Of a DNA stretch of 64,000 bases, positions 58,258 through 64,000 are shown piece by piece. The DNA lies in assembly GCF_014647135.1 (NCBI RefSeq), contig NZ_BMOP01000007.1, positions 90,919-154,918 on the forward strand. Direction: 5' to 3'. The stretch is from Shewanella xiamenensis (lineage in GTDB: Bacteria; Pseudomonadota; Gammaproteobacteria; Enterobacterales; Shewanellaceae). Made by a program: the position numbers and the translations under genes. Every line of letters begins with the position of its first letter. Position 1 is the first letter of the stretch. The notes under the pieces were generated by a model. The model ran no database searches. It worked only from the letters and a program-made list of their open reading frames with translations, and was not told the DNA's origin.

Positions 58258-59199
58258 ATGGCTAACACCATCCCCTACTCACATCATTCAATATCTGAAT
58301 TGGCTAAGTCCCTTCGAAAATCTATTCACTCGGCCCACGGCGCTGAAATTGGTCAATCTGAAATGCTTCAGATACTAGCCAAAACTGCCGGATTTCAAAA
58401 CTATCAAAGTCTGAAAGCAACCGACCCTTCGATTTCAAAAGATGAGCTACTTCACCGCATTACTGTTTCAACAGAACTTCACTGTGTCGGAGAAGTATTT
58501 GAAAAAGGGCCAGGCGGCCTTGTTCTGGACAGACGGCATCAACAGGTGAAAACCGTACTGGCGTCAGTTACTTTTACTATTACGACGGTAATATCAAAAG
58601 CCTCTTTCAATGCTACTGTCAGGATTCCGATTGACAAGCTACGGGAACGTGAACTCGATAAGCCAGAAAAACATTTGGCTCGTTACGCCCTGAAACACAT
58701 TGTGCAGAATAAAGACTCTTTCCTGAAAAGTTTGAATATGATGAGCAATGTAGAAATAGTCATTTCTGATACCGTTCTAAAAAGCTATATAAACGTGCCA
58801 GAAACGACAACCGGTATGTTATTTACGGACATTGCTGTTAACGACGCAATATTTCTGCATATAGTCGAACAGTCAAATAAAGTTACCAGCGCGACTAATG
58901 CTTATAATGACTCTATTTCTTATCTAAAAGATTTGGCTTTTTCCGAAAGCTCATATTTGAGCAGCGAACATCGAGAGCGGGCATTAAGATCGCTCCAGCA
59001 TATGGAGCGATCCATGGAAATTTCCACGGAAAAAGGAAAGGGCACAATGTACTCCTGGAATCGAGAGAAATTTCCAGGAATAAAAACATTCATTACCAAA
59101 CTTGCTCATGGTCAGAAATTCAGTGACAGCGAGCAGGAGTATGCCAGAAGAAATCTTTACTCTTGGTCTGCTGGTGATGTGTGGCTTGATGAAGCGTGA
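58258..59199 (+). CDS. Orphan protein with glyoxalase-superfamily-related N-terminal helical domain
   Basis: 313 residues. Residues about 10-52 (SISELAKSLRKSIHSAHG...SEMLQILAKTAGFQNYQSLKA) match the short helical motif found at the N-terminus of plasmid/ICE 'glyoxalase-related' proteins; the rest is unfamiliar. No signal peptide or membrane segment. Flanked on both sides by elements with identical terminal repeats and by no related genes, so acquired DNA is likely. ATG with AACGAGAC upstream. Function unknown; an accessory or defence-related role is only a guess. Confidence 0.72.
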   Translation: MANTIPYSHHSISELAKSLRKSIHSAHGAEIGQSEMLQILAKTAGFQNYQSLKATDPSISKDELLHRITVSTELHCVGEVFEKGPGGLVLDRRHQQVKTVLASVTFTITTVISKASFNATVRIPIDKLRERELDKPEKHLARYALKHIVQNKDSFLKSLNMMSNVEIVISDTVLKSYINVPETTTGMLFTDIAVNDAIFLHIVEQSNKVTSATNAYNDSISYLKDLAFSESSYLSSEHRERALRSLQHMERSMEISTEKGKGTMYSWNREKFPGIKTFITKLAHGQKFSDSEQEYARRNLYSWSAGDVWLDEA

Positions 59200-59301
59200 G
59201 TACGTCAACAGAGACTAGCGATTCAAATTTCTATAGTGAACATCTATTGTTCTTAAAATATTCAGGAATGGAATTGCTTTTAAAAAGATAAGAAGCAGAT
59301 A

Positions 59302-59324
59302 GGCCAGTTTGAAACTGGCCTATC
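59302..59324 (+). terminator. Hairpin after the orphan gene
   Basis: Inverted repeat AGATAGGCCAGTTT / AAACTGGCCTATCT, overlapping at the TTTGAAA centre, immediately followed by AAAT. Long perfect stem; T-run absent on the plus strand, so terminator function is probable but not certain. Confidence 0.5.
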
Positions 59325-59430
59325 TAAATATTAATTCAAAAGACATGCCTACCTATATGATATTTTCGTTCTTCACATAGGCTTTCAGGTCGTTGTCGTT
59401 CAGGCTATCGGAATGCACGGAAGTTAACGG

Positions 59431-59584
59431 GATTAAGCACTGATATGTAAGTGATTGTTGGCGGCATGTTCGCTCATTCACATCCATATGATCGCGACAT
59501 TCGCACTTCCGTGTGCAGCATATATCACCGTCGAGCACACAGGGATGTGCTTGCTGCGTGTCACTGGAATGACAGTGCTTAATC
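59431..59584. repeat. Short element B with the same 12-bp terminal inverted repeats
   Basis: 154 bp bounded by GATTAAGCACTG (59431-59442) and CAGTGCTTAATC (59573-59584), the same ends as element A at 57783-57884. The interiors differ in length and sequence. Coding frames inside are not convincing. Confidence 0.75.
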
Positions 59585-59733
59585 ATTTCTCACATTACAT
59601 AGTCAGAACTGACGTGTCTTTTGTCGCATTCTTAGTCGAGTCATGTTGAACAATTAGGGACGAAGCCCCACGACTTTGATTTTGATTTAGAAGAACAAAC
59701 GAAGTTTGTAAGCCTAGACCCCTCTTTTGATAG

Positions 59734-59761
59734 TTGACATATAATGTCATCCCGCTATGAT
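59734..59761 (+). promoter_or_regulatory. Sigma-70 promoter of the Tim44-like gene
   Basis: TTGACA (59734-59739), 16-base spacer, TATGAT (59756-59761); predicted start near 59768, about 30 bases before the ATG. Confidence 0.75.
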
Positions 59762-59798
59762 GCCTGCACCTCTGGTTATACATACAAAGATCTTATAA

Positions 59799-60674
59799 AT
59801 GAAAAAGTTATTTATTATGCTGGCGATGATTTTTGCGGTTAGCTTGGCTGCTAGTCCAGTCGCAGAAGCAAAAAAATTCGGCAGTAATAAGTCTATTGGC
59901 AAAAGTCATCAAACAGCGCCGGCTCAGCCTGCGGCAACTAATACTCCCACAACCCCGCCTACCGCTACACCAGCACCTGCTGCGGGCAAGAAAGGTATGA
60001 TGGGCGGCATGTTAGGCGGTTTATTAGCGGGTGGCTTATTGGCTGCGCTATTTATGGGCGAAGGTTTTGAAAATATTCAATTTATGGATATTTTGATTAT
60101 CGCGCTGTTGGCATTTGTGCTGTTTAAAATTGTCCGTACTCTGATGGCTTCAAAAGCCAGTACCCAGCCAAGACCTGCCTACGCAGGTGCTGGTCAACCT
60201 AATCCGAATCTGCAACGCCAGCAAGTGGAACAAACCGGTTTTGCTAGCAGTGCAAACAATGGCAGCAATGGTTTTGCTCAAGCGGCGAGCACAGTGCCTT
60301 TCCATTTGCCTGTGGGGTTTGATTTACCTAGCTTTTTAGAAGGCGCGCGTAGTCATTACAAAACCCTGCAAGTAGCATGGAACGAAAACGATTTAAGCAA
60401 AATTCAAGAGTATGTTTCGATTGAGCTTTTTAATGAGCTCAGCAACCAACGCCGTGAGCTCGTTGGCGAACAGCATACAGAAGTGATGTTCTTAGATGCT
60501 GAACTGGTCCGCGCGACACACAATGCTAATCTGGCGGAAGTGAGTGTTAAATTTAGCGGCCGCTACCGTGATACGGTTGAAGGTGTCGAAGAAGACATTA
60601 AGGAAATCTGGCATTTAGAGCGTAACCTTACGCAAGCCAACGCGCCTTGGTTAATCGTGGGTATCGAGCAGTAA
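59799..60674 (+). CDS. Tim44-like domain protein
   Basis: 291 residues: a signal segment cleaved near AEAKK, an A/P/T-rich region (about 38-65), a Gly-Met-rich helix pair crossing the membrane (about 66-117), a linker, and a C-terminal Tim44-like (NTF2-fold) domain from about 165 to 290 (SHYKTLQVAWNENDLSKIQEYVS). Bacterial Tim44-like proteins are inner-membrane associated with poorly known roles. Well-defined promoter at 59734-59761. Confidence 0.85.
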   Translation: MKKLFIMLAMIFAVSLAASPVAEAKKFGSNKSIGKSHQTAPAQPAATNTPTTPPTATPAPAAGKKGMMGGMLGGLLAGGLLAALFMGEGFENIQFMDILIIALLAFVLFKIVRTLMASKASTQPRPAYAGAGQPNPNLQRQQVEQTGFASSANNGSNGFAQAASTVPFHLPVGFDLPSFLEGARSHYKTLQVAWNENDLSKIQEYVSIELFNELSNQRRELVGEQHTEVMFLDAELVRATHNANLAEVSVKFSGRYRDTVEGVEEDIKEIWHLERNLTQANAPWLIVGIEQ

Positions 60675-60689
60675 TCTGTCCGCCTTCAA

Positions 60690-60717
60690 AAGCAGCCTTT
60701 ATCTCTTAAGGCTGCTT
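60690..60717 (+). terminator. Hairpin after the Tim44-like gene
   Basis: AAGCAGCCTT (60690-60699) / AAGGCTGCTT (60708-60717), perfect 10-bp stem, 8-base loop; only a short T-run follows. Confidence 0.6.
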
Positions 60718-60903
60718 ACATTCCCTTTCGCGTCAATCCAGCCTTCCCTCAGTAGTTCAACGTTATTGATTGAAAAATCGCTTATCATTACTTTGACTAT
60801 TTTACTAATATGGCTATACAGTCGTTGCGAGACGAGCTGCAATTAAGTTACTCACTACTAGGGCCATTATTTGTAGATTATATTTTATAGTGCTGATTTT
60901 TCG

Positions 60904-61254
60904 TTATGTTGAGGTGCTAATATATGGAGAAATAAGGTGGAGGCCAAAATCAGTTAAACCTTGTACTATTCCTAATTGAATTACAAATACTACTAATGTA
61001 AAAGTTAAACCTTTACCAAAGGATAGTTGAAATATTTTGCTGTAAACTACTGATATTGCAATATATGTCACGATTAGTCCAAGCAATCCTTTGATAGCAA
61101 TAACTATTGTGAATGCTAGTATTGTTCCAATCGTCACGGCTAAACCACAATGTATAATACTTTTATTTTCTGCTTCAAATAACTCAGCTCCAATTTTTAC
61201 TGGAACAATCGTTATTAATATCAAGATGAGCCACGCTAGCATAATAAAATCCAT
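60904..61254 (-). CDS. Small AT-rich orphan membrane protein
   Basis: 116 residues with about four hydrophobic helices through the whole length (MLAWLILILITIVPV, CGLAVTIGTILAFTIVIAIKGLLGLIV and two more). It resembles no family I know. Its A+T content is clearly higher than that of neighbours, and it stands alone between convergent/divergent genes, which points to horizontal acquisition. ATG start without a strong ribosome site. Confidence 0.62.
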   Translation of the reverse strand: MDFIMLAWLILILITIVPVKIGAELFEAENKSIIHCGLAVTIGTILAFTIVIAIKGLLGLIVTYIAISVVYSKIFQLSFGKGLTFTLVVFVIQLGIVQGLTDFGLHLISPYISTST

Positions 61255-61483
61255 TTTATAAGAAAGTCTGTTACAAAATTAATCTGTAACGTTTAAAGGA
61301 AGTCAATTTAAATTGCTCCATTGTGAGGGATTATACTTATACAAAAATAAAGTGCTATACCTTATGTATTTTTTAAGGTGGTTAGCATTATATATTTAAA
61401 CATAATAAAATGGTGGGCTTAGTTTTTGATGAGGAGCTAACAATCCCCGAATTCAGTATGGATTGTTAGCGTTTGGAAAGAGG

Positions 61484-62848
61484 TTACACAAATTGCCTGA
61501 TCGCGATCGCGATGATTAGTACTGGGCAAACATACTTCACGTACCTTGGCCAAATACGCCAGAAAAGCCCCGTGGCATCGACACCCTCTTGTCCACTTAT
61601 CGTCTTGAGTAACTGGCTTTGGCGCCAAATCCAACCTAAGTAAATCGCAATACCGAGGGCGACCAGCGGTTGGGCCATTTGCGTGGTTAGCATGATAGTG
61701 AAACTAAATAGCGTCTCAAAAAATACCGCCAGTAATAAGGATAATGAGGTCAACAATAGGCCGATGATCAAGGTAGCACGTTGGCGGCTGAATCCACATT
61801 TTTGCATCACATAACTCGTTGGCACCTCGGCGATGGAAATGGCTGACGTCAGGCCGGCGATGATCAGCAGCATAAAGAACACTACGCTAATAATGAGGTT
61901 GGCCGTGTCGCCTAGGGTTGAGAATAAGGCGGGTAAAACAGTAAAGACCAATGCATCCGAATCGATCAACTTGCCTTCTGCACTAAAAATCTGCACGCCA
62001 TTATGCTGGGCCACATACATGGCTGGGATGATTAAAAAGGCGGCGAGAAAGGCGATGCCGCTATCGGTAAAGGCAACCCAGATGGTTAATTTGGCAATAT
62101 TCTCTTTTTGGCTCAAATAGCTGCCATAAACCATCATGGCACCAGTGCCTATGGTGAGTGAGAAAAAGGTCTGTCCGAGTGCGCTCAGCAAGGTATCTGG
62201 CGCGATAGCCTTGGCAACGTTAGGCGTTAATAGTGCGGTAATGCCTTCACTCGCGCCATTGAGGGTGAAGATATAGGTCACACCCGCGATCAGCATGATC
62301 AACAATAGCGGCATTAAGCGTTTAGACCATTTTTCGATACCTTGCTGCACTCCCTGCAGCAATACCAAAAATACCAGTGCGCTAAAAATTAGCGTGAACA
62401 CCAGATTGCGCGATAGCGAGAAATCCACTAACCAAGCGGCGGTATCGTGCGAGCCCATAGCCGTGGCAATTGGGGCGATGGCGTAGCTCACAAACCAGCC
62501 AGAAAGAATGCTGTAGAAGGTGTAGATCAACCCTGCTGTTACGATAGAAATTAATCCTATTGCCTTGCCTAAATTGCGGCTGAGCGAGTTGAAACCGAGT
62601 TTGCCCATGGCATCGGCGGGGTTGGTTTGTCCGTGGCGACCAATCATAAGTTCAGCCATCAGCATGGGAATGCCTAGGATAAAAATCAGTACTAGGTACA
62701 CCAGCAAAAAGGCACCGCCGCCATGGGTTGCCGCTTGGGTGGGGAATCCCCAAATGTTGCCGACACCAACGGCACTGCCGGCTGCCGCCATAATAAAACC
62801 TAAGCGTGAGCTGAAATGGTTAGTCGAATTTGTATTGGCCGATTGCAT
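61484..62848 (-). CDS. Sodium-dependent neurotransmitter-symporter (NSS) family transporter
   Basis: 454 residues, about 11-12 helices. The N-terminal RLGFIMAAAGSAVGVGNIWGFP segment contains the first helix of NSS (SNF) transporters, with unwound Na+-site residues; QTFFSLTIGTGAMMVYGSY is helix 6. Members move amino acids or related compounds with Na+; substrate not decided by sequence. The start ATG has GGGAGGC upstream on the minus strand. The Lrp-type regulator lies upstream, so amino-acid-responsive control is plausible. Confidence 0.9.
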   Translation of the reverse strand: MQSANTNSTNHFSSRLGFIMAAAGSAVGVGNIWGFPTQAATHGGGAFLLVYLVLIFILGIPMLMAELMIGRHGQTNPADAMGKLGFNSLSRNLGKAIGLISIVTAGLIYTFYSILSGWFVSYAIAPIATAMGSHDTAAWLVDFSLSRNLVFTLIFSALVFLVLLQGVQQGIEKWSKRLMPLLLIMLIAGVTYIFTLNGASEGITALLTPNVAKAIAPDTLLSALGQTFFSLTIGTGAMMVYGSYLSQKENIAKLTIWVAFTDSGIAFLAAFLIIPAMYVAQHNGVQIFSAEGKLIDSDALVFTVLPALFSTLGDTANLIISVVFFMLLIIAGLTSAISIAEVPTSYVMQKCGFSRQRATLIIGLLLTSLSLLLAVFFETLFSFTIMLTTQMAQPLVALGIAIYLGWIWRQSQLLKTISGQEGVDATGLFWRIWPRYVKYVCPVLIIAIAIRQFV

Positions 62849-63184
62849 GGTGCCTCCCGTAAAAAGAAGGCGTATCTTAGGCGGATAAATAAGAAGTTCA
62901 ACGCAATTTTAGTGCGTTAAATTGATGTTAATCAGCAATTATTGTCCGTATTTTGCTTTAATTTTGGTGTTAAATTTTGATTTGTGGTGATGTTCGAGAT
63001 TATGTTGCTCGTGGCGGTGGCAGGCAGCCTCGCTTTAGCGATTAATTGCGATGGTAAAAACCTAATAAATTGTGATCTTATCGCTAAAAATACCTTTCGC
63101 AGGATGAGCTACTTGGGGTAGCGACGCTGCAACTATAGCTGCATTGGTCTCACGCTATCGCAGAAGCTGCCACTTTTACTGCGC
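62849..63184. other. Intergenic region upstream of the NSS transporter gene
   Basis: 336 bp; no gene or strong repeat found. The transporter promoter must lie here. Confidence 0.4.
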
Positions 63185-63685
63185 TTAGGGTTCAATGGTG
63201 ATATGGCTTAAGGGGATGGCCGTGTGCTCTTTGACCTTTTTCAACACGAAGCTGGAATGCACACCTGCGATATGCACATTGGTGGTGAGTTTATCTAACA
63301 GAAAAGTACGAAAGTGCGCCATATCTTGGACTAACACTTTGAGTTGATAGTCGGCTTCAGAACCTGTGATCAGCGCGCATTCTTGGACTTCTTCGTAGCC
63401 CAGTATATTGGCTTCAAATTGGTTGAGGATTGCAGGCGTGTGTTTTTCCATCCTTACATGGATATACGCAGTCAAATGTAGGTTGAATTTATCCGCTGAC
63501 AGACGCGTGACATAATCGGCAATATAACCCGCTTCTTCTAGGGCTTTAACGCGGCGTGAGCAAGGGGACGGCGACAGGCCGACTTTCGTTGCCAGTTCAA
63601 GATTCGATAACCTGCCGTGGGTTTGTAGTAAACGCAAAATGGTTAAATCGAGTTGGTCGAGTTTATATGGGTGAGTTTCAGTCAT
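63185..63685 (-). CDS. Lrp/AsnC-family transcriptional regulator
   Basis: 166 residues: helix-turn-helix LSNLELATKVGLSPSPCSRRVKALEEAGYI at about 20-50 and the RAM (ligand-binding) domain after, with the ALITGSEADYQLKVLV core. The ATG at 63685 (MTETHPYKLD) gives the typical Lrp length; a TTG at 63745 would add 20 residues. No strong ribosome site before either. Probable regulator of the neighbouring NSS transporter or of an amino-acid pathway outside the window. Confidence 0.88.
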   Translation of the reverse strand: MTETHPYKLDQLDLTILRLLQTHGRLSNLELATKVGLSPSPCSRRVKALEEAGYIADYVTRLSADKFNLHLTAYIHVRMEKHTPAILNQFEANILGYEEVQECALITGSEADYQLKVLVQDMAHFRTFLLDKLTTNVHIAGVHSSFVLKKVKEHTAIPLSHITIEP

Positions 63686-63756
63686 GGAAAGTTTAGGGGT
63701 AGCGGACTCTACCCCTAGTTTGCCAGTGTTAGCGCTGTTTGCCAAAAATCTTGTGT

Positions 63757-64000
63757 AATACCAATCACATTAAATATCTAATCAGTTCAGAGCCTCACAG
63801 GCATTTCAATCCAAGGCGCATTGACGCAGAAATGGTCATTCCCTTTTAAGTCAATGCAACACCGGAGTGGGATGCCTGTGAGGCTCCCGAAGGGCGGGGT
63901 TGAACGTGCTTTATACTGCGTTTAAGGCTTTCGACAGAGCACCACTATGCCTTCAAGCCTTCGCCTTGTCTAAAGCGCGTTTAACTCCCGCTGAATGAAC
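63757..64000. repeat. Structured repeat, cut by the window end
   Basis: Non-coding stretch with a perfect 15-bp inverted repeat GAGCCTCACAGGCAT (63790-63804) / ATGCCTGTGAGGCTC (63872-63886) enclosing about 67 bases. Resembles dispersed repeats of Shewanella genomes; the right part continues outside the window. Confidence 0.6.

Larger units (their letters stand above)
59200..59798. other. Intergenic region holding element B and the Tim44-like gene promoter
   Basis: About 600 bp. After the orphan gene there is an AT-rich stretch with AGGCCAGTTT/AAACTGGCCT (near 59302-59324), a likely terminator. Element B occupies 59431-59584. The remainder carries no gene that I can support. Confidence 0.45.

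Overview
The window reads as a chromosomal segment of a gamma-proteobacterium, most probably Shewanella. This rests on gene content and order (ilvY/ilvC, ilvL-ilvGMDA without ilvE, yihY...dtd-yiiD-type thioesterase, katG, typA), on the density of c-di-GMP and periplasmic sensor genes, and on protein sequences that look Shewanella-like by eye. It is an inference without database comparison. No rRNA, tRNA, CRISPR array, prophage or complete insertion sequence was seen.

Layout. 1-8.7 kb: typA/bipA, a soluble NTF2-like/GGDEF diguanylate cyclase, katG, a polyferredoxin membrane protein, a DUF2959 lipoprotein and a small membrane protein. 8.7-19.1 kb: a + strand run yihY - prolyl iminopeptidase-like - lipoprotein - dtd - YiiD C-terminal-type thioesterase, a trypsin-like lipoprotein protease with a partner, an azoreductase, a small Cys protein, a rhodanese, a divergent XRE-cupin regulator/BenE transporter pair with two palindromic operators, and two acetyltransferases. 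19.2-37.5 kb: one long minus-strand operon of about 18 tightly packed, mostly overlapping genes. It encodes an aryl-polyene type II fatty acid/polyketide pathway: two ACPs, an acyl-ACP ligase, two ketosynthases, a chain-length-factor-like protein, ketoreductase, two dehydratases, thioesterase, two acyltransferase proteins (one fused to a glycosyltransferase), and LolA/MMPL/DUF3261 export and anchoring. It also carries an aromatic amino acid ammonia-lyase and an FAD enzyme with halogenase-type motifs, so it is a candidate pigment locus making a tyrosine- or phenylalanine-derived, possibly halogenated, membrane polyene.

37.9-47.4 kb: DUF3014 protein, recG, a 285-bp structured repeat with terminal inverted repeats, a periplasmic binding protein paired with a membrane diguanylate cyclase, a YkgJ-type cysteine-cluster protein overlapping tail-to-tail with a family 3 solute-binding protein, and a CNNM/CorC-like protein. 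47.4-57.7 kb: branched-chain amino acid synthesis, with ilvY divergent from ilvC, then the ilvL attenuator and ilvG-ilvM-ilvD-ilvA, followed by a class V aminotransferase and a small lipoprotein. Threonine is deaminated by IlvA, IlvGM condenses the 2-oxoacids, IlvC and IlvD complete the branch; the final transaminase (ilvE) is absent here.

57.7-64 kb: an accessory patch where an orphan gene (58258-59199) lies between two short elements sharing the same 12-bp terminal inverted repeats. Then come a Tim44-like protein, an AT-rich orphan membrane protein, a sodium-dependent (NSS) transporter and an Lrp-type regulator. The window ends inside another structured repeat. The points most worth a second look are the polyene operon with its ammonia-lyase and halogenase-like enzyme, the element-flanked orphan gene, the binding-protein/cyclase pair and the paired XRE operators.
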